Positions 1 to 9,962 of a DNA stretch of 64,000 bases are shown piece after piece. The notes beneath the pieces were generated by a model. It made no database searches, was not told the origin of the DNA, and was given only the letters and a program-made list of their open reading frames with translations. Source of the DNA: Opisthocomus hoazin (taxonomy: Eukaryota > Chordata > Aves > Opisthocomiformes > Opisthocomidae); assembly GCF_030867145.1 (NCBI RefSeq), contig NC_134428.1, positions 26,575,320 through 26,639,319 on the forward strand, written 5' to 3'. Position 1 is the stretch's first letter. Every line of letters starts with the position of its first letter. The position numbers and the translations under genes are program-made.

Positions 1-2314
1 TAGTAAATTCTAAAGCAAAACCATGGATTTTGTGGAAAGCATTTCATTAGCGTTAGTACTGTTGTTAATATAGGGAGCTAAACAAAGAAAAATTTAGGAG
101 GGGAGCCAGTCCCTGTTCTAGCTGGAAAAAGTAAGCAAACATTTTGGCCTAGAATTAACATTACCAAAAGCTTGTCTTTTTCAAGCTTGATCAGTTGGTC
201 TAAAACCAGAAACTGACTTTTTGTTTAACTACATTTTTTTCTGTGGTGTTACATACCAAAAGCAACTAGAATTTTTCTGATGTGCAAATTAGCGTGCAGC
301 ATGTCATCAAGAAAAGTGAAATTAATGTTTGTCAGTTTTCACTGTGTGAACAGTTTCTACAGAGCAGAACGATAACTAAATGGTGAAAATTAGCAAAGGT
401 TTTAATAGGACCTTCGCAGTTGTTCTTGATGTCTAGATAAGCATGTTTTGTTATTCATGTTTATTAAACAAATTAAGGCTGTAAGTGTGAGAAATCTGAC
501 CCACAGAACTTCTTATTGGGTAAGAAATCTATTGTGTCTGTTGGTTCCCAAGCATGTTCATGTTGTTCATGGAACAGTAGATGCTAATTGGCAAAAAGCT
601 GGCTGATTTTAATTCTGATAGCATTATTACTTCTTTCAGTTATGTTTAAAAGGACAAAGTATTTTCCTAGTACTTTTCTGTGAAATAATTTGGAATAGAA
701 TCTAAGGGGGCTGGATGTGGAGAATACGAAAAGCATAAATTTTTTTACAGGAGAAAAAGAGAGTTCAAGAACTCCCAGTTTCACTTTGATTATATAATCC
801 ATGTGTTAGGTTGGGAGAATGCTTATAAATGAATATAGCATGATTGTCACTATTGCTAAGCCTGTCTTGGAAATGCTGTATTACAGAAGAGCTGCTCTAT
901 GTTTGTCTTCATATCAATGCCACTATGAGGAGCTCAAAAGAAAACAGTGAAATTATGCAATTAGAGAACCTAGTATAAAGTTTATTTAATTGTAAGTCCA
1001 TAGCTCTAGCAGTGCCTGAAAGCTGTTGGAATTTTTCTGCTGCCTAAAGAAATACGACAGGAGGTAGAACCACTTTAAGATGCCAGGCTACTCTGGAAAA
1101 GCTACTACAAATATATGTGTCTGTGTATCTAGATACATAGCTATGTCCTACATCCATAATATATTAATATATAATATAGGTATATGATATATTACATAAA
1201 CTATATGTTTATGTGTATATAGAGTACTCTATATATACATATGGATACATAAAAAACCCCACACAGAACTCTTAAAAAAGGTCCATTCCATTATTAGTAC
1301 TTTCAACTTCTCTCTCAGAATAGTTATAGGAAAATGAACAGGATTTTTATGGCTTGTGTGTCATACTTACTTCATTCAAATTGCTCTCTGTGCTAGTCCA
1401 CAGACTTTAAACTGTACAACTGTACAACCCATGCTTTTCAGCAATATGGGGCTGTAATCTGAGGAAAATAATGCTGCACAGTGGTTGATGGAAACAGCTT
1501 TGCATTGGCACTGATTTTTCTTACCAGTCAACCGAAAGAACTCCCATGCTTTTGTATTACTTTATGACCATCCAAAGATATTTCTTAGGAGGGAAGTACG
1601 TTGTCTTTTCTTGTCAACTGAGGAAATGTGGTGCAGACTAAATAACGTCATAACCATGTAGCCCAATCCTGTTTTTTCTGTTGTTGGTAATGAACCTCTT
1701 GACATCTAATTCGATATTGCTATATATTGTATGTCTGATACTGTGAGGTCTGATTTTATTCAGAATCAGAGGCAGTGTCCACATAAATGGTACACATACA
1801 TTTGAAACACAAATTATACATGGATTTGTGACAAATGTAAACATGCCATTCTTAGAGTGGAGGTGGTTTACGGTTCTTGCCTGTTCTGGACATTTAGCTG
1901 GGGATAGGGGGTTGCCATTGTTTGACTAACTGGCGTTTTGCACTGAGTAAACAGGCCTAGAAGATCTTACTGCCATATAAATCTGTCATGTTATTTAAAT
2001 TAAGGCTTGGGAGTGAAAGGTTGGGGTTGATTGGTTTTCTATTTTCATTTTTGTTGGACAAGTGAGATGCACAATAGCTTAGTTTTGAGATTTTTTCATT
2101 ACTTCAGGTTTTATTTTTAGAAAAAATTTTAATGTTTTTTTCAAAATTTGTTAGCAGTCTGCATGTTGACACCTACAAGTCAGAGGAGAATTGACACAAC
2201 AATGTTTATGGAATGTCTCTATCATTTTATAATAGTGTTATGCACATAAGTCACTAGACAGTTTTGCAACTTTAATTTGTGTGCTGTTTAAATACAAAAA
2301 TCTGCCTTTTCCAG
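1..2314 (+). other. PDPK1: PDPK1 intron (partial)
   Basis: This is AT-rich intronic sequence upstream of the first PDPK1 exon in the window. It ends in an acceptor with a pyrimidine tract (tgccttttccag). About 1125-1255 is a TA-rich low-complexity stretch of tatata/atatgt runs. I see no exon-like open frame, RNA gene or recognisable transposon in it. The small ORFs on either strand look like chance. Confidence 0.75.
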
Positions 2315-2412
2315 GGACCTTAAGCCAGAGAACATCTTGCTAAATGAAGATATGCACATTCAAATAACAGACTTTGGAACAGCAAAAGTATTATCTGCAG
2401 ATAGCAGACAAG
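2315..2412 (+). CDS. PDPK1: PDPK1 exon: catalytic loop and DFG
   Basis: 98 nt. The first G completes the Arg codon of HRD, then [12 protein letters not shown] follows, giving the catalytic Asp, Lys and Asn of the kinase catalytic loop. Next comes [16 protein letters not shown], whose DFG Asp binds Mg-ATP. The acceptor is tttccag and the donor is CAAG|gtatgc; the exon leaves one base of the next codon. Residues after KVLS (ADSRQ) differ slightly from mammalian PESKQ, a tolerated part of the activation segment. Confidence 0.96.
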
Positions 2413-3206
2413 GTATGCTGTTCTTTACTTCATCATGTTATGCACACAACTCCAGCAAGTGGTCCTTTGAAAATGTATGTATGTTGTATTTACCAAATTG
2501 TAACCTTCAAATATCATTACCTCTTATTTAATAAATCACTGAGAGATCTCGAAACAGTTTCGACTGACACCGTTTAGATTATGTAGAAGGGATAATACTT
2601 GGTGTAGTGGTATAGCCAGCTAGATCACCAAATATAGTGGGAAGTTAAACTACTTCCTACTTCAAATTACTTTTCATTTGCAAGACAAGAATACAAACAT
2701 GTAGGTACTATGGCTCAGCTGCAATAGTAAGTTTTTGGTCTGATTATGTGTTTAACCTCAGTGATGATCAGAGTTGCTCAAATGTGAAGGTTACAGAATT
2801 CTTGTGTCACTAGTTGCTTAGAACACTAACCTGTGAATCCATGATGCTGCAGACAATCCCTGAAAAAAGCCCTGGACTGAACTGAATTTGATAAACTTAA
2901 TTTTTTACTTGAATGTGGTATGCTTGTGTTGGAAGATTTTATACCTAACAGAGTGCCTAAATGCCTAGCTTCTTGAAGCAAATAGATATCACTGAGACTA
3001 ATTGATTTGTCTCTTCCAAGCAGATTTTGTGGATGGGTAGAGAAATGAAATTCCTGTGGGGTCTTTGTAGCATTGTATAACTTGCAATAGATTGCCTTTG
3101 GGTTTTTTTTTTTTTGTTGTTGGATGAGAGCATGGGGACAGGGAAGGGGGGAGGTTGGCTTCTCTGTGAGTATGTATTTGCGTATTTCTTTCAATTTTCT
3201 TTCCAG

Positions 3207-3282
3207 CACGGGCAAACTCATTTGTAGGGACAGCACAGTATGTTTCTCCAGAACTGCTGACAGAGAAATCTGCCTGTAAAAG
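3207..3282 (+). CDS. PDPK1: PDPK1 exon: activation loop
   Basis: 76 nt encoding ARANSFVGTAQYVSPELLTEKSACK. The Ser in ANSFVG matches human Ser241, the autophosphorylated activation-loop residue needed for activity. SPE stands in the place of the APE motif at the end of the activation segment. The acceptor is tttctttccag and the donor AAAG|gtgagg; the split Ser codon is completed by the next exon. Confidence 0.96.
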
Positions 3283-4128
3283 GTGAGGACTCTATTGTAT
3301 TTCAGAATTTTACTGAGAGCAAGATACTGTCAAATATCCTGATAAATAAAGCAAGCAAGCTTAGTATTTCAGAGAAAGAAGATGCTTGAGTATGAAGGCT
3401 TTTTTTAAGAGAGTTTGAAATATTTTTTTCTTAACAAATATTGCTGATTGCCCAAGTGCTGTTTTCCCCAGTTCATTTACCTTCTGGAGTTCTACAGACA
3501 GGTTTAGGTGGTGTATAGTGTGAAGCTGGATTTCTCTTACCCATAAATAAACCAGAAAAACTTTGCTGTCTAAATAATATAATTATTTTAGTTCTGTTCT
3601 ATATAAGTTTGTTTTAATATGATAATTCCTGCTGTAAAAGCAACAGAGTGTGGAATTCTGTCTGTTAGGGGAAAGGCTACAGCTTTCTTTGACTTATATT
3701 TAGATACTTGCAGTTATCTTTGCTAAGCTCTGTTTGGGGTTTGCAATGGGGTAAAGCTAATCTCTGTGCATAGTAGGAGTGACCCTCAAGAAATTTCTAA
3801 TCGCATTAAAATTGGTTCTAGATGGTAATCTACAGACTGTTGTATATCTATTTTATTACAATGATGGATGAATAATCAGGTAATCACTGAGAAATCATGG
3901 GGAAAGAGATCTCTTATATGAATAATGGTGATAATTTGTGCTAGCATTTCATGAAGTGATAGAAATACCATTAGACTTTCAGCTTTTGTTTCAAGCAAAG
4001 AGGTTTTGACTGGTTTGGCTAATGGAAAGAATTCATCAGGCCATCATCTCCTTTTAGAAGTTACATAATGCTTCATATTTACAGAAAAAAAATCCTAATT
4101 TGGGTAGTTTTGAGTCTGTTACTATTTT

Positions 4129-4318
4129 AATCTTCCATGAGGATTTCTAAGCTTTAATCTATATAATCAAAACTAGATAGATCGATCTAGATAGACAGAT
4201 ATCTATATAATCAAAACTAGATAGATTGATTATCACAGATTTCATTAAAGCTTAGAAATCCTCATGGAAGATTCTTTGTTACTGTTTTAATCTTCCATGA
4301 GGATGTCTAAGCTTTAAT
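4129..4318. repeat. Three-copy 30-bp inverted/direct repeat cluster
   Basis: A 30-bp unit (beginning aatcttccatgaggatttct) at 4129-4158 recurs as a perfect reverse complement at 4244-4273. It recurs again in direct orientation with one mismatch at 4289-4318. Between the first two copies lie two direct copies of a further unit (ctatataatcaaaactagat, at about 4159 and 4203) and the palindrome ctagatagatcgatctag. The cluster lies in a PDPK1 intron between the exons at 3207 and 4888. The first two copies could form a 30-bp stem. Confidence 0.9.
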
Positions 4319-4887
4319 CAAATCTATGTATATTTTACCTCAAGGTAAAATAAGTTAAAAATACTCTTTCAGGCCAACACACTAAAACTTAAGACTTTCC
4401 CTCACCCATGTATTGTATAGCCTGCCTTTTTGTTTGTGTCTTACAAAAAGCTTTAAGTGAAAAAGCTGTATGGTGACTTTTTTTTTCATTAAATATTTAG
4501 TAGGTTTTTAATTCTGAAGGAACATATATTGCATTAAGTTCAATGCATCTTTGAATTGTGGTAGTGGATAATAAGTATTCTTTTTAGTATCATTAAATAC
4601 CCATGAATTATTTTGACTGAGAATTCAGCTGTATTGCACAGGTGCTTGTAGTCAGTTGTTGTGGGATGGTTACTGTATACTTTTTTCTTCCTGAAAGTTC
4701 TGTTGCTAGCCTGCTATTCTGTCAAGGAATGACGTTAAAATTGTGTGGAGACTATGCTAGGCAGATTTGTCCGATGTGTTCGTGCTATGTTCGAACTAGC
4801 AGAAAGCTTAAGATTTTTTTTTTAAATTACAGTTTAAAGACTTCTTATAGGAAACATGCTGTATGTTTTTTCCTCTTTCTTTTGAAG

Positions 4888-4956
4888 CTCTGACCTCTGG
4901 GCTCTGGGATGTATAATATATCAGCTTGTAGCTGGATTGCCTCCATTTAGAGCTGG
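4888..4956 (+). CDS. PDPK1: PDPK1 exon: kinase C-lobe (helix F)
   Basis: 69 nt encoding SSDLWALGCIIYQLVAGLPPFRAG. The DLWALG motif is the DxWxxG helix-F signature of protein kinases (subdomain IX), which anchors the catalytic spine. The acceptor is cttttgaag and the donor GCTGG|gtaaga. The last Gly codon is split with the next exon. Confidence 0.96.
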
Positions 4957-5440
4957 GTAAGAGATTTAAGCTAATTCTTTATATGTGGGTCATAAATATA
5001 TTGACTTGGTTTTGGCTTTTACCTTGCTACAACTTTTTATGGTGCGATGTTGATGTTAATGTTATGCCTGCTTCTATTTGTCCTTTCTGATGTCATGAAG
5101 ATGCCTACACAGCTATAACTAGAATTCCTGAGAGAGATTCCTTAATTTATGCTAGAATTTCACATGCAATTTATACCATAAAGGTAACTATGCCTACATG
5201 AATATGGTATGAGGCACCTCTATGTTGAGTCATTTGAATTTTTCGTGTTATTATTCCAGTATCTTGTGCTTACAGGATCGTAGATACTTGGAAGACTGTA
5301 CCCCTTTGCCCTAGAAAAATTTATGGGAATGTGACTTAACTTGTAAATATCTCGTTTAATATTTGTCCAGGTTATTCACTGTTAAGGTGAAAGAACCATG
5401 GAGAACTAATAACAAGAGCTAATGTTTTTCTCTTTTGCAG

Positions 5441-5537
5441 AAATGAATATCTTATATTCCAGAAGATAATAAAGTTGGAATATGACTTTCCAGAAAAATT
5501 TTTTCCCAAGGCGAAAGACCTTGTTGAAAAGCTATTG
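5441..5537 (+). CDS. PDPK1: PDPK1 exon: kinase C-lobe
   Basis: 97 nt encoding NEYLIFQKIIKLEYDFPEKFFPKAKDLVEKLL after the split Gly. This is the helix G-H region of the kinase C-lobe. The acceptor is ctcttttgcag and the donor TTG|gtaaat, phase 0. The sequence is nearly identical to mammalian PDPK1 as I know it; Lys replaces Arg in PKA(K/R)DLV. Confidence 0.96.
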
Positions 5538-6743
5538 GTAAATATTTGCTACTGTTAAATGATTTGATGACATTGGAACATTCAGCTTATGTAGTTCTTT
5601 TTTCCTAAAGTTTCTATGCACTCTATTGTAAACCTTATAATAAGAATGACTGTGAGCATTATTGGCTGTGTAGGGGAGTGTCTTGAAAATCAACATCCAT
5701 TATTAAACACCACTTAGATTATTATTTTTTAAAATCTGAATTGTAAAACTTGGACAAGGAATATCTCTCAGTGAAATGGAAGCAAATGGTTCTAAATACT
5801 GTGCGTTACACACAGAAGTTAAGGTTCAAATACTTAGGTTTACATGGTACTCAGATTAATTCTTGTTGAGTTGTATAATGAATTGTTTAGATGAAAATAG
5901 TGTTCTGTACATCATGGGGAGATACCTTCATTGCAATGTAAATCAGCTTACCTTGCATTTTAGCATGCACTTACCTTGCACTTAATGCATGTCTCTGTCG
6001 TATCAGCCGAAGAATTACTCTGCATGTGAATGTTTGACAGATAGAACTACTTTTTCTTCTTAGTGAGATATAGCCATGACACTGAAACGAATATGCGGAG
6101 AACATTTTGGGTGGTATAAGCTTACTGAAGTTCAATAGTCTAGCATATTAGCATTGGCTGGGGGGGTAAGGAGGAAACTCTGTGTCTTGTGTTTGTGGAT
6201 GATGATGAGTGCAACCATTGTAAAGGACGTAGCAGCATGTTCCTGTGTCCAGGCCAGCTCTATGGCTAAGCCAGTGCCTGCTGAATGGTAAGGTCCAGGT
6301 TGCATCAACATTGAGAACTGGGTGATTTTTAGGGTGCTTGAAAGGTTGATGTTTGACACCAACTATAGCTTCCACACCTTCTTGCATCACTACAATGTGA
6401 TGCTGGGCTGTACTTAAATGAGCTATGCTCCATCAGGCATTCTCTCTGTTTGCTTGGTTTTGTTTCTGTCTGTATGAATAAACAAAGCTGAAAAATTGTG
6501 TGGACCCAAAGTGCTCCTTTCTCTAGATCTGTGAGCTGGTCTAATACAAAATGTTGTTGGACAAGACATCCTGACAAATATTATACTGTATTATTAGCGG
6601 TCTCCTTATATTCTAGATATGTATGCTTAGGGCTGTGAGACAACTGGTTTTAAATTTTTGCATGCTGCTGTGCAAATGTGAATGGTGCTCACCCCTTCCT
6701 TGTCATTATTTTATGCATGTTAACTTAATTGTAATATGCTCAG

Positions 6744-6917
6744 GTTCTAGATGCTACCAACAGATTAGGTTGTGAAGAAATGGGAGGATATGGACCTCTT
6801 AAGGCTCACTCCTTCTTCGAATCCATTGTGTGGGACAACCTACATCTTCAGACACCCCCAAAACTTACAGCGTATTTACCTGCTATGTCAGAGGATGACG
6901 AAGACTGTTATGGAAAT
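6744..6917 (+). CDS. PDPK1: PDPK1 exon: end of kinase domain
   Basis: 174 nt in phase 0, starting VLDATNRLGCEEMGGYGPLKAH and ending MSEDDEDCYGN. The Arg in RLGC is the conserved C-lobe Arg of subdomain XI. The acidic SEDDEDCYGN marks the start of the linker to the PH domain. The acceptor is atgctcag and the donor AAT|gtatgt. Confidence 0.96.
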
Positions 6918-7301
6918 GTATGTTTGTCTATAGCTGTATTCATCTCTACGGCCTGTGACTTTCATTAAAGCATAATTATTGCATATTACATATTTTTATT
7001 GAAACTATTGATTAGTTATATTTTAATGAGGATTCAATTATGAAGTATCTAATACAAAATTAAAACTGGAACTAGTCAGCTTTTTTTTTTCCTGATAAAG
7101 TGAGTGTTTGGAAAAAGTACTGGTTGGCTTGCTTTTTATCAAGCATACTTTTTTGGGTAAGTGCCTGTTAATCAATAGAGAGTATGCTGTCTCTTTGTCC
7201 AAAAACATAATAACAAAATCATGCTTAAATTGAAAGCCACGGTTTAGTGCAAAATAAGCTTTTTAATTAAAGAAATTTCTTCATTTTGTTTCCTCCTTTA
7301 G

Positions 7302-7519
7302 TATGACAATCTCCTGAGTCAGTTTGGTTGCATGCAAGTTTCTGGTTCTGCCTCTTCCCATTCACTGTCTGCCCCAGAGACAAGTACACCACAAACATCA
7401 GGAGGAAATATTGAACAGTATATTCATGATCTTGACAACAATTCCTTTGAGCTGGACTTACAGTTTTCTGAAGATGAAAAGAGGTTACTTCTGGCAAAAC
7501 AAGCTGGTGGAAATCCTTG
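7302..7519 (+). CDS. PDPK1: PDPK1 exon: linker and start of PH region
   Basis: 218 nt encoding the Ser-rich linker (YDNLLSQFGCMQVSGSASSH and following), then IEQYIHDLDNNSFELDLQF and SEDEKRLLLAKQAGGNPW, which lead into the N-terminal extension of the PH domain. The linker (PETSTPQTSGG) is the most diverged part compared with mammals, as expected for disordered sequence. The donor is TTG|gtaaga and splits the Trp codon (TG|G). Confidence 0.95.
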
Positions 7520-7881
7520 GTAAGATCTCTTTTTTTTTTTTTTTATCATAATATCCTGTTAATATCTAACCAATGTACCTCCAAACCATGTGCTTACTAG
7601 TGTTGCTCTTCACTCCTGAGAAGAGTTTATCATTTGTGATTTTTTTTTTTTTTTTTTTTTTTTTAGTTTTCTTTCCATCTGTCAGATTTTAGAGAAAACT
7701 CTTTGGTGTGGAATGAGAGTCCAAAACTCATCTAGTAAAGGTGTTCAGGACTCTTTGGCATAAAAGGAGACATTAGGGAGAGACACGGAAATTTGCCTGA
7801 TGATAATAAAAGCTGTTTCTGTGGAAGAATTACTTCTGGAGTAATAGTTATTTTTCCCCCTTTTTTTTTTTTTTTTTTAAG

Positions 7882-7939
7882 GCATCAGTTTGTAGAAAAT
7901 AACTTAATCCTAAAAATGGGTCCAGTGGACAAAAGAAAG
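7882..7939 (+). CDS. PDPK1: PDPK1 exon: PH domain, first part
   Basis: 58 nt encoding HQFVENNLILKMGPVDKRK after the split Trp. The basic VDKRK end, with RRR in the next exon, forms the phosphoinositide-binding surface of the PH domain. The acceptor follows a run of about 18 T (tttttttaag). The donor is AAG|gtaagg, phase 0. Confidence 0.95.
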
Positions 7940-8826
7940 GTAAGGGCTTTTCCTAATTCCCTGTAACAAGTTTCAGCTGTCACATTTTTGCACAATTACA
8001 GCATAGATAAGGAACCTATTTTAGACCTTCCTTGTTTAACTTATTTGTGTCTAATCGTTGTGTTTATTTTTTAAAATGTAGTGTTTTCTTGTGAATAGAT
8101 TGTGGGTTTTTTTTAATTTAGTGGTGTGCTCTTGATTTTTGGAAAAGGTTAAAAATAAATATGCTATTGATGCTTTCATTTTGAGACCGTGGTAAATGAG
8201 TTTCTGTTCTCCCTCCACCCTCTTCATCTGATATAGCCCGCTAAATGCTGTTTTGATGCATGTCTGCATGTGGATTGAGCCACAAACATTGGAAAATAAA
8301 ATACAAGTCCACGTTGTCCTTAACTGTGGTGTTTTTCCTGAGTCTGACTAGTGCCTGTATCCTGAGAGAGGTAGAGGTGACATTAGAACAGCTTTAAGTG
8401 TTAACTTTAACATGGTACAGATAAGCAACGATAATCTGTCATCTTTACTGGGATGTAGGTTCTTTCATCTAAGTTACTTTCTGCTTGTTCCTAATTTTCT
8501 CCACAAAATCGTGAGTATTGATTTCTGTGCTGGAATCTTTGACAGATAGATTTTTGCTTCACTCTATATAGCTAGTTGGTTTATGTTTTGTTAGAATTTG
8601 AAGATACTTTTTTAAAGTAGTAGTTGTGTTTTGCCATGTAGTAAGAATGCTCTGCAACCCCCTAAAAAAGGAGTGATGTCAAATAGGTAAAGCAAAAAGA
8701 AAACAGAAAAAAGTCCCCTAAACTCAAACAAACTATCCTCTGTTGCTAAATTCAGAGATCTATGCATTTACTTTTTTTTTTCCCCTCATGCTTTTTTTGC
8801 ATTGCTGCTTCTACTTTTCTTGTTAG

Positions 8827-8979
8827 GGATTGTTTGCACGTCGACGCCAATTGCTGCTCACAGAAGGGCCCCACCTGTATTATGTGGATCCTGTCAACAA
8901 AGTTCTAAAAGGAGAAATTCCATGGTCTTTGGAGTTGCGGCCAGAAGCCAAGAATTTTAAGACATTTTTTGTTCATACA
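8827..8979 (+). CDS. PDPK1: PDPK1 exon: PH domain core
   Basis: 153 nt encoding [20 protein letters not shown], then [13 protein letters not shown] and so on to [10 protein letters not shown]. The RRR cluster matches human Arg472-474, which contact PtdIns(3,4,5)P3. The acceptor is tcttgttag and the donor ACA|gtaagt, phase 0 at both ends. Confidence 0.96.
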
Positions 8980-9542
8980 GTAAGTGACTTTAATTTTTGT
9001 AAGTTGCACTAAGGTCCTTGGACAATTATTGTAAGTTGTTAACAAATAAATTTTTCTGGAGAAAATATTAATTCCTTAAATGCAAGTGTTGATAGCCTTA
9101 GTTAAAAAAAAAAACACAAAACCAAACCTTCCCCCCTCCCAACTAAACCAAAAGAAAACAAAACCCCACACCCTTGACGCATGCATTTCCCACGAAAATA
9201 CAAGTGTATCTTTTATTATTCATGTGTGAATAAACTAAAAGTGGATTTTGGGATTTGAAGGAAGTTCTGAAGGACGACTTCTAAAATTTAGATGTCTTTG
9301 TATGTAGTGGATCACAAGGAGTGTACCAACAAGATATTGTCAGTTGACGTGACTGCTTAACAATATTGAGATGCCAGCTGCATGGTTATTCAGTAACATA
9401 ATGTTATATAACTGTGATTGAATTTAACTTTTTGAAAGTTCATGAACTTATTCTGAATAATTTTATTGGGAAGTGCAGAATAATTACTGCTTTTTGGTTA
9501 AACTGTGTTTGGAGTACTCATTAAAATGTTGTTCACTTATAG

Positions 9543-9650
9543 CCAAACAGGACATACTACCTGATGGACCCGAGTGGGAATGCTCATAAATGGTGCAAAA
9601 AGATACATGAAGTTTGGCGGCACAGATACCACCAGAACGCTGCTAAATAG
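9543..9650 (+). CDS. PDPK1: PDPK1 last coding exon with stop
   Basis: 108 nt encoding PNRTYYLMDPSGNAHKWCKK, then IHEVWRHRYHQNAAK and TAG at 9648-9650. NRTYYLMDP and the HKWCKKI helix are the end of the PH domain. The final residues (YHQNAAK) differ from the mammalian tail (YQSHPDAAVQ) and are a few residues shorter. The change lies outside the folded domain, so I expect normal function. Confidence 0.95.
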   Translation, partial: PNRTYYLMDPSGNAHKWCKKIHEVWRHRYHQNAAK

Positions 9651-9810
9651 TAAAGCTCATCCAAAATTACCCAGTTTCCCTACTTGCTGCTAGAACTCCG
9701 TGTGCAGCCGATCAGAGGAATCTTTTCAACCCACCTATTACCATCTCAAGGGGAAGCATATGTCTGCGATGTTCTGTTTTTTGGGGTTTTTTTGGGGTTT
9801 TTTTTGGTTG

Positions 9811-9860
9811 TTTTTTTTTTTTTTTTTTTTTTTAAGAAAGAAAAAAAGAAAAGCAAAAAC
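9811..9860 (+). repeat. T tract followed by A-rich tract
   Basis: 23 T at 9811-9833 are followed at once by AAGAAAGAAAAAAAGAAAAG. In RNA this is U-run followed by A-run in the PDPK1 3' UTR, able to fold into an A-U hairpin. The upstream 30 bases are also G/T-only runs. It may be slippage-prone in sequencing. Confidence 0.8.
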
Positions 9861-9918
9861 CTAATGGAATTCAGGGTCGCTTTGCTTGCTCTTTGTGCTT
9901 CTGTTGAGGCTTCCACAT

Positions 9919-9962
9919 GCATATCATTGCAGTGAAGATCGCATATCATTGCAGTGAAGATC
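9919..9962 (+). repeat. Perfect 22-bp tandem duplication
   Basis: gcatatcattgcagtgaaga plus tc occurs twice without a mismatch, at 9919-9940 and 9941-9962. The lack of divergence suggests a recent slippage event, or an assembly duplication, in the PDPK1 3' UTR. Confidence 0.9.

Noticed and set aside
1125-1255. TA-rich stretch as a possible origin or promoter
   Set aside because: Plain low-complexity intronic sequence; nothing beyond composition supports a function.
2826-3236. Minus-strand 136-aa frame in PDPK1
   Set aside because: Antisense to the PDPK1 activation-loop exon and its intron; no recognisable family and no matching exon structure.
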